NCBI GenBank assembly: GCA_964030475.1 | Contig: CAXIPT010000091.1 | Coordinates: 1-64,000, forward strand | DNA from: Tethya wilhelma | Lineage: Eukaryota; Porifera; Demospongiae; Tethyida; Tethyidae | Length of the DNA: 64,000 bases | Reading direction: 5' to 3' | Shown: piece by piece, positions 22,173 to 33,580 of the stretch | Layout: each line of letters starts with the position of its first letter | Numbering within the stretch: position 1 is the stretch's first letter | Translations under genes and position numbers: made by a program | The notes under the pieces: model-generated | Told to the model about the DNA's origin: nothing | Databases searched by the model: none | What the model saw: the letters and a program-made list of their open reading frames with translations, nothing else

Positions 22173-23389
22173 TCATTTTGACCCTTGACCGGCGCTAAAA
22201 TTTGAGCTTGACTGTTGACTGCAGCTGTGGTATGATGTTATTTGGACGACCTTTGCCAACTTTACCGTTGTCCAAGGCCCAGAAGTTTCCCCTCGACAGT
22301 GTCCCCCCGGACACCTGGTCCTAGGATCGCGTGTCCCCCAGACACCTGGTCCTAGGACCGCGCGTCCCCCCCGGACACCTCATCCTAGGACCGCGTGTCC
22401 CCCCGGACACCTGGTCCTAGGACCGGGTGTCCCCCCTTAGGACCAGGTGTCCCCCCCATTGTAAATGCAATAACTCATGATATCATCAGGTCTACAAGCT
22501 CTACGTAGCTGCAGGTGGATGGATCGCGCCATGGATGAGCAGTGAAGTGTGTTGCAAAAAATGGGCGTGGCTGGAATAATAATTACAATGTGTGAATAGT
22601 ATCATACTCGTAGTAAATTATTGCATGTCTTATAATTATAGCAGTGCATGAGTGCAGTTTCAGTTAATGGAAGTTCTGCCAGCTATTGGTGTATTTCTGA
22701 CAGAGCCAGACAGCACCACTTTCCAGACACCTATTAGATATGTGTCCACAGCAACTCAACTTGATGGTACCACTCGATCCTTAAAACAAGAGCATTCTAT
22801 CCACTTTGCCTGATGAAGACTATTGAGTTCTGGCATTCTGCACTCGCAAAAAATCTCGATTGGCTGTGTGCTCCTAATGAAGTGAGGCATCTGTCTTTGC
22901 TTCAACATTGGAAACATAGTTATCTTCTGTTTTTGTAGGCACTGCCATAGGCATCCTGAAGTTCTCATATCAGTGAGTCTATAGAATAGCTACAAACTTT
23001 GTGCTAACAAGAATAGATGAGCCTACTACTTGTTCACACATGGAGCTCGGTTTTCTTTAACACCTTGAAATCTACTGAGCATACGCAAAACTGAGCAACT
23101 AGCCCCACCCTCTAATGCATTTCAAGTTGGCAAGGTTGCTTTTTACTCGTAGATTAATCTTTGCTTCATTCATGCATAGTGATAAATAGGGGGGGACACC
23201 TGGTCCTAGGGGGGACGCCTGGACCTAGGACCAGATGTCCGGGGGGACACGTGGTCCTAGGACCAGCTGTCCGGGGGGACACGTGGTCCTGGGGGACACG
23301 TAGTCCTGTGACACCGTTCTTTGACCACTCTGAAATTTCATTTTGACCATTGACCAACAATAAAATTTGCTTTGACCGTTGACCACATC
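22173..23389. mobile_element. Element with GTCCTAGGAC palindrome arrays and TTGACC-rich flanks
   Basis: About 53-bp blocks beginning CATTTTGACC(C/A)TTGACC occur as direct repeats at 22,173 and 23,337. Inside each lies a GC-rich array of units of about 37 bp that combine GGTCCTAGGACC with GTGTCC-C/G-run-GGACAC (22,298-22,457 and 23,189-23,318). The centre (22,460-23,180) is ordinary AT-rich DNA with a decayed coding trace at 22,756-22,968. Bounds are approximate. Confidence 0.65.
22756..22968 (-). pseudogene. Decayed Cys-rich (PHD/zinc-finger-like) coding trace
   Basis: Minus-strand reading contains IEIFCECRMPELNSLHQAKW and IECSCF, similar in pattern to the CxC...W(I/V)xCxxC core of PHD-like fingers at the tail of several animal transposon proteins. 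Short and without context; the family is a guess. Confidence 0.3.
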
Positions 23390-23639
23390 TTGACCGCGGT
23401 CGCAGGTGCAAGTACAGAGNGTATAGTAGGAATGGGCCGACTGCCCCATAGACACAATACAAAATGTTTATCGCCATAAAAATCTAGCAAGACAAAGTTA
23501 AGCTTTCACACTTGCTCAGAAGCTCTTTTAGGCTGATTACCAACAGTATGTAAGGCCTAAAGCTCACAGAAACTTTCCAAAGCACTCGTAGAGAGCGCTA
23601 GTCAAAAGTTACACTGTGACCCACGCAATTTTGTTCTCC

Positions 23640-25926
23640 CAGTCAGATCGCCAGTGTCACGGAAGTTGTATACCGCGTGTACAAATTTATTTGCGCACGC
23701 ATATAATTATGACACGGAGAATATCCGAACATTCACAGGAATTTACGGACCTTCATTTAGGAGCTGGCTCAAAAATCGCTGTTTATCTTTCGTCCTTAGC
23801 TACTTACTGCACTTTTAACCAGCTAGTAGCAAACTATAGATGTTATTTTATATTCAAGATTTGTTGCTGGTAGTACAGAGCATGAATAGAGAGAGAAATT
23901 ACAGAATTGAGAATGGGTGGTACCACTGCTGTTCACCTTGGGTACACTTTTGTCCCGACAGTCACAGAGATTCCTTTGAGGCATATTTATGTTACCTATC
24001 TATAGTACAACAACCACACACAAAACAGTTTGTGTCCAAATAAAACTGCAGGAATTATGGGGCCTTCCGTACAGGGTATGCAATAATCATTACCAGAAAT
24101 TGTAATACAAATAGAGGACATTGCAAGAAACGCCCACATAATATATTAGTTGTTTATCTACATGCATAAATTAATATCATGAATCTCATTAAATTTTCAA
24201 GCTCTCTAAAATCACGATTTAAGCGCTTGTTTTTATTCTGCAGCATCTAAGAAGCTTAAACAACATGAAAAAAGTCTTCTAATTGGGCTTGGACAGCCAG
24301 AGAGACAGAACTCAAACTTTGAGACAAAACGGCGAAAATGCTTAGTCAGCAATTTAATTGTATGACATCATTGTAAATGACATCATAGTTCATAAATAGC
24401 CAAATTTCCTGCACGTTTAGAACTGATTGGCAAATTCTGGACACGCTTACCCGAGAAAAAAATAAGTGTGAGCGTGTCATTACATCTTCAATTTTAAAAA
24501 TGGACCCTGGCAAGTCGGCATATTTTTTGTGATTGGCTAAAAATTATCGTTGAAAGTTCAAATAATTTAAAATTCTCTGTAGTGTCAATTACGTAATAGG
24601 GGCATGACCTTGTGTTATAAATGCTGAAATGGCAAATTCTGCGTGCAGTGAGCAGTCCATTCATAGTACCTGGGAAGATCACGAAGCATTAGTCTTACAC
24701 TTTAGCCCTTGGCAATCTTGTTAGAGTATCAGCTGTAGCGCGTACGGAGAGACAAAGACTACTCCCGTATGGTAAGCAATACAAAATTATCTGATCTAAT
24801 TATTCGAAATTGAGTTCAGGAAAAATTGAAATGACCGTCAAATAATGTTGCAATACTTCAGAAATCTTCACTCTTCAGTGGCAAATAATCATCTGTATAC
24901 CTGCATACAAAGAAACAAACAATTGCACATACTTATTAACTATGGTTGAGACAGTATAATCATGCTACAGTATTAAGTCCTACGTGTGAGCAGCCAGTGT
25001 ACACTGGTCGACTACTGATATTAAATATGCAAGATGGAATTTTTAGCTTTCTACAAAATCACGGCAATGACAAGTTACATTTTAGCTGCAGTGATTGTAT
25101 TTGTCATTATGAGCTTGTGTGTGTCAATTAAGGATGATCATAATTGATATACTGATGAATCACCGTCACTTACCTATAGATTACTGAGTCCATGGAGCCG
25201 AGTACATACCAAATGTGTTCATACTTGATCAACTGATAGACTTATGATGTCTTGTAGGCTCGTAATGCTCATGAGTATTCATTTTCTGAAAAGTTGACAA
25301 GTTTATGGGATATTCTGAATAATACCGTTCTCACTTCACTACATAGAATCATTTCTTTTCGAGGATTGACGACCACTTTAACGACTCGGATCATATTGAT
25401 TTAAAGTTTATAGACTGTCATGGTGATGAATTACCTGTGTATATAATGTATCATGTATAAAAAAAAGCATCTATGAAGATTTTTATGAGCAAAATTACAT
25501 AGTGATATGTACAGATAGCAGGTATAAAATGGGTACATTTTTGTCCTGCATACTTCTATGGCACTTTATGGACATTAAAACGTAGCTAATTAACTGACCA
25601 TCAAGCTGAGTGAAAACCAAGAGTGTCCCGATAAAGTTTGGCTCAAAAATCAGATGAGTATGATGGGATGACAATCTGGTCTCAACTTTTCACAGGTTTT
25701 CAATGTTATCTTTGCGTGCAGACTTCAGTTGATGATGTTCTCAGACCCAGAATTTATATTTCTTTTTGCAAACGTCATTGCTGGCCCCTCTTGTTTCTTT
25801 GTGTGTCTGCACAAGGTCGTTTTCCAAACTGTGTAGCTACTACACAAAAGCGGCCATTTTTTCACTTCCAGACTTCCGGGAAGTGTAAATAAAAACCCGG
25901 AAATCGTGACACTGGCGATCTGACTG
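23640..25926. mobile_element. DNA transposon family 'CAGTCAGATCGCC' (2,287 bp)
   Basis: Terminal inverted repeats CAGTCAGATCGCCAGTGTCA / TGACACTGGCGATCTGACTG are flanked by the 4-bp direct repeat CTCC (23,636-23,639 and 25,927-25,930). Insertion in a V repeat is confirmed by the uninterrupted V copies. No frame in the interior resembles a transposase, so it is non-autonomous or fully decayed. It shares the CAGTC start and 4-bp duplication with the 'CAGTCTACAC' family. Confidence 0.9.
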
Positions 25927-25950
25927 CTCCTTACTTACTTCCTTACTCAA

Positions 25951-26952
25951 CAGTCTACACTAAGACCCCCGGAAGTACATACAATTTATCGAACATTTGG
26001 GGTTTGTATGGAGCATATGGGAGAAAATGAGATTCATACTACACGTGGCTAGTTGTAAATTAGCTGTTATTTTTACCAGCTATAACTCGTGTTCAGGATT
26101 AGTCCAGTTAAAACTAGTATGATTTTTGAGAAGAGAAGGCTAAGCGCTTTCGATTGATACCAAGTTTTAGCAAGGTAAGTCAAATTAAAATGTAAAGTAC
26201 ACTTATGTAGCTAGCTACCTTGGCATGGAGAAGAGAACTTTGAATTTTGATCAAATCAGTAATAGACACATATGAAGCTCAAACTATACATTTTTAGACT
26301 ATGTACATCTTGGACTATGGTCAGCTAAGTGCAGGATAGTTGCAACTAAAGTATGAGTGAAATACAGCTTGTACAAAATCAAAAATAATTGCTGTATTAA
26401 CCAAGCACTCACACAGCCTAGGAAGGGTCCACAGACTTCTAGTCAGCACTTGCATGTAGCTCTACACTTGCTCTAATAGACTGTAAAGAATTAGACTGCT
26501 AGCGTCTGGCTGGCATTCAATAGCTGCCATCTTTGCTGGCATGTTTCAGAACTTCCCCAAAAACTAATGATATTCATGCACTTTGAATTTTGATCAAATC
26601 AGTAATGGATATCCCTGTCTCTACAGAATTTAGATCTCCATTCTATAGTACTAGCACTATACGTACCTTGAATCTGGAATGAAATAATTCTTGCGTGTTG
26701 AAGATACCAGGCATGGAAAACTGGAAAAGAAGCGACTTTGCTCATCAAAAACTGTCAGTTTACGTAAGTACTAGAGGGCGCTGCGCAATAGTACAAGGTA
26801 TGAATATTAATGACCACAGAGCCTCACGGAGTAATCATATTCATTAACCACAACGTGTCACAACTGCAGATTATGACAAATCTGTACTATGCATTCCACT
26901 TGTATGACACGCTTCCATTTGTTCGATAAACTTGGGGTCTTAGTGTAGACTG
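25951..26952 (-). mobile_element. DNA transposon family 'CAGTCTACAC', copy 2 (1,002 bp)
   Basis: Same terminal repeats as copy 1 but inverted. The 4-bp direct repeat TCAA lies at 25,947-25,950 and 26,953-26,956. Internal sequence is clearly homologous to copy 1 with scattered changes, so both are old. Non-coding. Confidence 0.92.
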
Positions 26953-26956
26953 TCAA

Positions 26957-27256
26957 GGGTGGTCACGACCATACCCGCTGTACTAACACCCGCGACCGGG
27001 ATCAAGATGCGATCAAGGGGTCAAAGCAACGAAAATTGCCCCCATCAAGGGTCAAGAAAGCTCCACTGCTCGCTTTCGATCAACGGTCAAAGGTCATTAG
27101 CTGCAAATAGCACGTTTTAGTGGGTCAAAGTTCAAATTTATCACGATCAAGGCCTTCCAAAGTGGTGAAATCAAGGGTCAAGGCCTAAAAATTGGACGGA
27201 TCAAATTTTGATCCCGGTCGCGGGTGTTAGTACAGCGGGTATGGTCGTGACCACCC
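26957..27256. mobile_element. Hairpin MITE with GGGTGGTCACGACCATACCC ends
   Basis: About 50-bp inverted arms, including GCTGTACTAACACCCGCGAC on the left and its complement on the right, around a centre rich in TCAAGG/GGTCAA motifs. It abuts the TCAA duplication of the previous element. Its own target duplication is not resolvable. Confidence 0.85.
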
Positions 27257-27580
27257 CTTGTTACAGACTTACTTGAACGCTGTTTCCAGACAAACAGAAG
27301 AATTTGAGCTAGCTTTGACAACACAAAGTAACTTCTTTTCATCCGAACTAGGGTCTTTTACCCTCGTTTACTGCCTAAATCAAGAGCTAGAAAGCTTTGT
27401 AACTTCAGTATAAAACTTCATGTGAAGCCATTTTTCTAGTAGAGTTCAAAGGTCGTTGTCTCATCCACGTGGCATTTAATGCGCATGCGCATTAGCTACA
27501 TACCACACTTCAACAAGTATTTTTGTAGAGACTCCAGTCTCTGAGAGTCTCCTCACTGTAGTGTTGAAAAAAGTGAATGA

Positions 27581-27938
27581 ACAAGTAGTAAAAATTTCAA
27601 AAAATAAGCAGTGTAGGAATGGGCAGTGCTGTAAAAAAGTATTGGAACAAGGAATGGTCTCAATTTCGGTACATGACTACTTCATTTTTTGTGCCCAAGT
27701 TTTGGCCTGTAATCTAACTCTGCCTGCTATATTTTATTAGCGAAGTGATAAGATTTTTAAGTAGAGATCATTCTTTGAACCATCCATTTACGACAAATAG
27801 CTATATATATATATATGAGGGATCAAAAGTGAAAATGAAGTAGTCATGTGTCGAAATTGAGACCATTCCTTGTTCCAATACATTTTACAGCACTGCCCAT
27901 TCCTACACTGCTTATTTTTTGAAATTTTTACTACTTGT
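27581..27938. mobile_element. W hairpin MITE, copy 3
   Basis: Complementary arms from ACAAGTAGTAAAAATTTC to GAAATTTTTACTACTTGT, both with GGCAGTGCTGTAAAA-like and ATGACTACTTCATTTT-like blocks. Its right end lies 26 bp from the end of the last recognisable PUS10 exon. Confidence 0.88.
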
Positions 27939-27964
27939 ATAATATAGAGTAGACTATCCTCTAC

Positions 27965-28421
27965 ATGTTTGGTTGCTAGTGTCTGTCTATGAAGCACACG
28001 GATGGGAGTCTTCTGTGCTATTGTCACATCTTTAATACTTGCAACACACTTCAAGTCTTTGGAAGTGATTTCACCCTCTACCTAGATCAAGGTACAATAG
28101 ATCTTTCGTTTCTCTTCTTCTCCTTCTTTAATCAAACTCAAATTAACTTTTGTTTGATATCAGCTTAAGTTAATTGTCGCACTGCCACCAGTTTGGTACT
28201 CTTGTTGATACGTTCACTCACTTCAAACAGCTCTTCTTCAGATAGTACAACTTTGTGTGGGTTCATTAGTTCAACAACAAAGGGTCTTCCATTGCCCAGC
28301 ATATGTACATTGACATCTTCTCTTCCCGAAGCTGAAAACTTCAAGAGTCTCACCAGTAGCTTGTGCTGGATAGTGCTTTTCAAATAGTGATAAAGTTCAC
28401 TCACGAGCAATCCAACATTGA
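27965..28421 (-). pseudogene. PUS10: PUS10-like tRNA pseudouridine synthase, two exons, truncated
   Basis: PUS10 makes pseudouridine in the T-arm of tRNA. The exon from 28,421 (acceptor ATACAG) to about 28,170 encodes LLKFSASGREDVNVHMLGNG then RPFVVELMNPHKV, matching the PUS10 catalytic block (human SSSGREDVDVRTLGNGRPF). The first Asp after Arg-Glu is kept, but the second, in DVD, is Asn here. The exon 28,081-27,965 (acceptor CTAG, donor GTAGAG) encodes IKDVTIAQKTPIRVLHRQTL, the next conserved block. The first exon has no proper donor: the frame runs into a stop where GT is expected. The C-terminal block (TYIKEFVHGDFGRT in the family) is absent for at least 4 kb, because transposons occupy that interval. 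Probably dead or split by a very long intron. Confidence 0.75.
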
Positions 28422-29541
28422 CTGTATGATGGTTTGAAAATTGAAACCCAATTCATTTGGCCCCCCTAGGAGAAGGGGGAGGAGAAAGCCTAGGCTTGCT
28501 GAGTCTACCACTATCAACAGCGTTTCCAATATAGAGTTCTAGAAGATATTAGTGTGAAAGACTGTCTGCAAAACAAATCCTTACTCTTGGCTGTTGATGG
28601 GTGCTCTTACGAAGTTGAGTTTCTTCATTCTTCGCTGTTTGTAGCAGGTATAATTACAAGTATACTCACGTCAAATATCTCAAACACTGTGAGTACTGAA
28701 TTGTCAATTTGATGGAGTCAAGAAGGCTAAACCTCAGTTGAAGAACTGATATTTGCACAACTAGTGGCTCTACACACTGTATGTCAGATGTGGCACTCTC
28801 CTCGGCACGAACAACTTTAGCATATTTCTCTTAGTTCTTTGACAAACTGTTGAGATGTGTCAGATCATTTGACTCGGCAAACAAGACTAGCTATTTCTTT
28901 CTAACGTATAAGCAAGGAGAGAGGAGCTAGTATGAATTGACAATGAAAATGTTTCTATTCCAATGTACTAGCTGTGACTGATCCAGTTCAGCTCAAGTTC
29001 ACAAAATACAGTCTATCCAACAAACTTCATGCAGTAGCCACAGTGTACAATGTCATGCCTTGTCAGGATCAGGATCGATCGTTACCATTGAAATTAATTT
29101 AGACCATGCACTTTGGATCTGGTTGCTCACACATCACTGCACTGTGCTGACTTTCTTCTACCTCACTTAGAGATGAAGGATTTGCATGCCTGAACTTGTG
29201 TGGTATATTCTGATGTTGAGGGTCCTGTAGGAGTCAATATCTGAATTGTTTTCAGAGCTTGTGAGCTCAAGACAGTGAGTTTGTGAACAGCCTGTTGTCT
29301 TCTCGCTGTTAAAATCATCAGTCTGTAGATATGCTGAATAATTTCTAGACAGGTCACGGTCATTCGATATTCGAAGTGGCTATTCGTCCGGTTCCGGACT
29401 AGTTGTCTTGCACGCTATTCTTCCGGAAGAGTCACGTGACCACGGAAACGCTGTACGCGTATGTTTGTAGCGAGCCTGTTTTATAAGTACCCTTTTTATA
29501 GGTATCATCTCACGAGATCAAGTGCACAACTGGCTGATACC

Positions 29542-29694
29542 CAGAGGAGGTACGACACGAGTGCGCCTTTGCTGAGCTGGCAAGTCTGTTAATTACATTC
29601 CAATCATGTGACCGCAATACTTTACAATGAGAGATGATCACGTGCACCCCACTTGCCAGCTCAGCAAAGGCGCACTCGTGTCGTACCTCCTCTG
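29542..29694. mobile_element. Perfect hairpin MITE (153 bp)
   Basis: Arms of 44 bp are fully complementary (CAGAGGAGGTACGACACGAG begins the left one; its complement ends at 29,694). The centre is about 65 bp. Perfect arms suggest a young insertion. Confidence 0.9.
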
Positions 29695-29699
29695 AGGAG

Positions 29700-30766
29700 G
29701 TACACTGTACCGCGATTCTAATTTAATTGAACGATTATCGTAATCCTCTGAACGTGCTACGGACGTGCTGAGGCTTAATTAAATTCCGCAGGTAATCGGA
29801 GGGTGTGTGTGTGAAGAATACATGTGCCCGCGCTTTTGTATGTGGGGCGTTTTTGCTCAGTGCACACGCACAAGAAGGATTGACTTTGTTAGCTAACCTT
29901 TTGCTCAAGTATAGAACCAAGAAATGAGTCACATCATAGGTATTTTATTATGTAACTGCATGCACAATACTTGATTATTGCATGTTGTTGTGTTTGCGTA
30001 GTGTATAAGTCTACTTTGTCAGACTGTTTTGACTGCTATGTGATGGTGTATATTAATATGCTCCCTGTACACTTGATGTATGGCTGTCATGGGTACGTGT
30101 ATATATTAAACTTTTTGTTTACATGCATGTGCAAGCATGGCCATGCATCTTTGTAAAAAGGCATGCTAAATTACTATTCAATACAGAAGTCCTAGCTAGA
30201 TACACAAGAATGACCCGTGCATTAGCCCAATAGGGCATTCATTAAGAGGCAGGGTGATTTTTGGAAGATCTGGCATGTCAATATAAACATGATAATAGCC
30301 TTGAGCTCATGCCCAGCCCCTTTCAGTTTCCCATTATACATTGAGCAATGTAAAAGGGGAAAAAGGGGCTAGGCAATGTAAAAGAGAAAAATGGACCGGG
30401 CACGAGACTAACTCAGCCATGTTAGTCTTAGTCTTGAGTGCTTTTATGATATTGATCATCAGTATAGTGTCATAAAAATGTAGCTATATATATGTATAAA
30501 AATTACGTATGGTGAAATAATTATACTATTTGGCAATGTTTGCTCAAATTCATATTTTATTATTAGGTTTTTGTAACCAGTTGCATGATAATGATTTAAA
30601 GTGTGAAAGTATAGTAAAACTCAAACGTCACAAATTAATTTCTCTTCATTCTTAAGTACTCTACTATGCTAAACCTACAAACTGGAAATAGGTGACGTAA
30701 AAATGAAGGCTTAGCATAGACTGTAAGGGTGCTTGGCCATGGTTACTGCTAAGGCACTAAGGAATT
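29700..30766. other. No gene seen
   Basis: Short AT-rich DNA with a patch (29,735-29,800) resembling 42,016-42,065 (CGTAATCCTCTG, then GAGGCTTTAATTAA), which suggests another small dispersed repeat. No consistent exon. Confidence 0.4.
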
Positions 30767-30930
30767 CCCAGTACTACCATACAAGAATGGCACAGATGGC
30801 CTATTAGCGCAATACAAAATAAATATTATTAATATGCACACAACTCTGCAAAAATTAACTGAGCACTTAATTGTCACTAATGGCTTCTTAACTGCATGAG
30901 TACATGCTGAATATTCTTTTGAAGTGGATG
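30767..30930 (+). mobile_element. Repeat family Y, decayed partial copy
   Basis: Begins CCCAGTACTACCATAC and keeps GAATGGCACAGATGGCC and AACTCTGCAAAAATTAACTG. The terminal hairpin loop is damaged. Confidence 0.7.
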
Positions 30931-31146
30931 ACCTCATCTGTCACTAGAATTTGGTCCTGAATATTTTGGTCGCCTGGACCATAAGTTTCAAGGAATTATC
31001 TGAAATTTTTGGTCCCGGCCCACTTCTAGATGTGCGCTACCCCGAACCATAATTTTCAGGCGACCAATTAAGTTTTTTTTGGACCAATTTTTTCAGATGT
31101 GGTTTCCGTGAAAATGTCCCCCCCCCCTCCCCAGCCAGAATGCCTA

Positions 31147-31866
31147 TACCGTATAGACGGAAACTTTGGCGAGGATTTTATTTTGGCCAAATTGGCGAAT
31201 TTCGCCAAATCGCCAAAATTTAATCCGCCAAAATTTAACTGCAAAACATAAATATTGGAATACGCGCCAGTGCGATCACGATAGAACGTCACTGTCACTA
31301 TAAACTCAAAACTGAATTTTTTTAATACAATGTCCTTATTTTATATTTTTACTCCTGCTATATATACTTTGTTTTTGTTGGTTAAAAAAAACAAAACAAA
31401 AACAAACAAAAAAACATACGATAGAACGGTAATAGAGCTACGTTTTCTCCACAGTTCTTCACGAATTAAGCTTGAAACATGCTATCTAAGTGCAGGGATG
31501 CTTAGGCTATAAAATCTATAGCATCGCTTTTGAAAGTTTGGTTGCCTGGCTAGAAAAAAAGCTTCAGATGCGCGGCAATATCACGATCGTCCTGTAGTTT
31601 CTTTTACACGGGAAAAAGCTTCTGCACTGTTAATGTAAAAGGCTCTCAGCAGAGTTAGCCTGATTGCTTCTTAGCTTCATCGCAAGAAAAAGCTTTGTCC
31701 AATCTATTTACTAAAAGAAAAACAAAAAGGAGGCGTAGCTACTAACCTCGCCGTATTACGTAATGCACTTTCAAAGTTTCACTCGACAAAATTAATGTTC
31801 GCCAATATCGTTTGAGCTAGCCCTTTCGCCAAATTTAATTCTCGCCAAACTGGTCATACGGTATAT
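31147..31866. mobile_element. MITE with TATACCGTAT ends containing repeat T
   Basis: Ends TATACCGTATAGACGG and its imperfect complement GGTCATACGGTATA are followed inward by TTTGGCGA/TCGCCAAA motifs. TA borders both sides, as in Tc1/mariner-type insertions. The interior 31,430-31,770 matches 10,950-11,310. The right end is directly joined to the CAGGTATGTTC terminus at 31,867. Confidence 0.7.
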
Positions 31867-32790
31867 CAGGTATGTTCGGATGCCAATTTCGGCAACTTTT
31901 AATGCAACATTTTTTGCCATTCCTGGCAATTTTGGAGAATAGGTTAATATGCCATATTGACCATACTATTAGCTAGAAATTGCCAGTTTTGGCAATTTCT
32001 ATCTCCATTTACTCTTATAAGTTGATCCCTACCCATTATCTTCCAGTTTTGGCAAGTTTTGATTGATCAATATTTGCCAGTTTTGGTAATTTTTAAGGAC
32101 TATTCTCTTTATAGGAAGATATGAACTACTAGCTTGCCATTTTTGGCAACTTTTTGTTCGCCAATTGTTGCCAATTTTTGTAAATTTTAGGAGTAAACTA
32201 CTTGCTTCCATTTTTGGCAACTTTTTGTTCGCCAATTGTTGCCAAAAACTTACGGAGTGCTAAAATTGCTATAACCGTTAACAATTGCATGGCAATCTAA
32301 AAATTGATGTTAGTAGTTTATTGTAATAAAACAATGTTGAAATTGTCTGTAAAACTACTACTAGAAAAGTCAGTTCTGCATGTATCGTTTTGGCTTCGAA
32401 TGGTTTCTTTTAGCCTATTTAAGGCCAGTGGAGTGAAGGCTGTGGCTTTCTTTTTCGGAGGTTCCATATCCTCATCTTCACTATAGCTATTCATAGGAGA
32501 GACAGAAGATGGCAGTAGAGTAGATGGTGATCTCAGGATGTTGTGAGGTCTTGCCGGAGTGGATGAGGGTCTTCGAGTGGATGAAGGTCCCTGGGTGGAT
32601 GAGGGTCTCTGGGTGGATGAGGGTGTTGTGTTGTTCAAAGGTCTTGAGGTGGATGAGGGTCTTGGTGGAGTCGAGGGTCTCAGTGGTGAACTAGATTGCC
32701 TGAAGACTCTTCAACCCAGGTTTCCACATCACAGTTGACAGATTCATATATTGAGTGCTGCAGCACCTTCCTCAAGCAGTTAGTCCCATA
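31867..32790 (-). mobile_element. KDZ-like element, copy 1 (one end plus accessory ORF part)
   Basis: The terminus CAGGTATGTTCGGATGCC at 31,867 is near-identical to the outer right end of the 49,082-51,783 element. The subterminal array of TTGGCAA/TTGCCA motifs runs to about 32,290, followed by the 3' part of the accessory ORF (32,320-32,785). Similarity ends at AGTTAGTCCC near 32,785, so the rest is lost. Confidence 0.85.
32320..32785 (-). pseudogene. Accessory ORF of the KDZ-like element, 3' part
   Basis: Encodes the Pro/Ser/Thr-rich repeats (SSTQRPSSTQGPSST), then SVSPMNSYSEDEDMEPPKKK and the basic tail. The frame opposite TGAAGACTCTTC near 32,700 differs from the copy at 50.7 kb by small indels. 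It is a fragment without a start. Confidence 0.7.
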
Positions 32791-33349
32791 AACATGCCAT
32801 GATAATTCTTTGAGAAAGATTTAAAGAAGTATCAGTGATAAAAATTATTAGATATTGTACATGTAGTTGTGATCATTCACAGCACTAATTTTATTATTAA
32901 CAAACCAGTGTTCTAGCCAGGAATTTTGTATAGAGTGGTGCTAGAGTCTTGGAGCATGTTCCCCCCAGAAATTTTAGTGCTCTCTGTGGGTTTCAAGTGC
33001 ACCAAGCACTGTTTTATTGCTAAAAATATCAAACATGACAAGAAACCTTACATTTAATAAGTGTGCTTGAGCTACTATGGTTGTAATAACAGCTAACCAC
33101 ATAGTTAGTAGCGCGGAGCGCCACAGTACCACGCTTTAGCGAGAACACTGCAAACCAACTATTCAATCTTTTTCCTCAGACGTTGAAAGGTAGACTCTTT
33201 TTAGGATGCTAAAACTGAGACACAGTCGTTGAATCCACTGATTGAACTTACCTGGTAATGGGTGAATTAGATTCGTGTTACGAACGTTCTACCAGCCAGG
33301 CGTGTTATTAAATAGCTCGCAATTTTTTTTTATTTTGGCGACCGCACTG

Positions 33350-33580
33350 ACGAGTTTTTGTTTCCGCGTTGGCGATCGCGCCCTTTCCACAGTGGCGATT
33401 GCCTTCGCGGAGGTGCGATCGCTTTGGTGGCGCTTTCGCAGCGCCTTGGCGGAAGGGCGATCGCCATGGCGGAAATAAAGGCCAGCCTCTTGGAGGGATT
33501 GCCCCTCTCGGCTTCCGTACACAGCGGAAAGTGTGTGATCACCAACGCGGAAACCAAAACCTGCCAGCGCGTGCGGCCGT
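33350..33580. mobile_element. GC-rich MITE with GTTTCCGCGTTGG ends
   Basis: Inverted ends TTTGTTTCCGCGTTGGCGAT and its imperfect complement near 33,540-33,565 bound a GC-rich centre with three GCGATCGC octamers (33,375, 33,416, 33,457). Composition stands out strongly from the AT-rich flanks. No consistent coding frame. Confidence 0.65.

Larger units (their letters stand above)
23425..27580 (+). mobile_element. Repeat family V, long copy broken by three nested insertions
   Basis: V segments: 23,425-23,639, 25,927-25,950, about 27,257-27,580. Joined, they follow the order of the uninterrupted V copies. They are separated by elements at 23,640-25,926, 25,951-26,952 and 26,957-27,256. The distal part keeps the NRF-1-like palindrome at 27,480-27,491. 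The left end starts five bases after a single N at 23,420. Confidence 0.85.

Noticed and set aside
28585..28648. Plus-strand peptide EVEFLHSSLFVAG, like the PUS10 segment before the catalytic block
   Set aside because: It is on the opposite strand to the clear PUS10 exons and too short; probably chance, unless the locus is rearranged.
33371..33475. Three GCGATCGC octamers, the cyanobacterial HIP1 motif, hinting at symbiont DNA
   Set aside because: They lie in a 230-bp GC-rich MITE with inverted GTTTCCGCGTTGG ends inside ordinary AT-rich host DNA; no bacterial gene is present.
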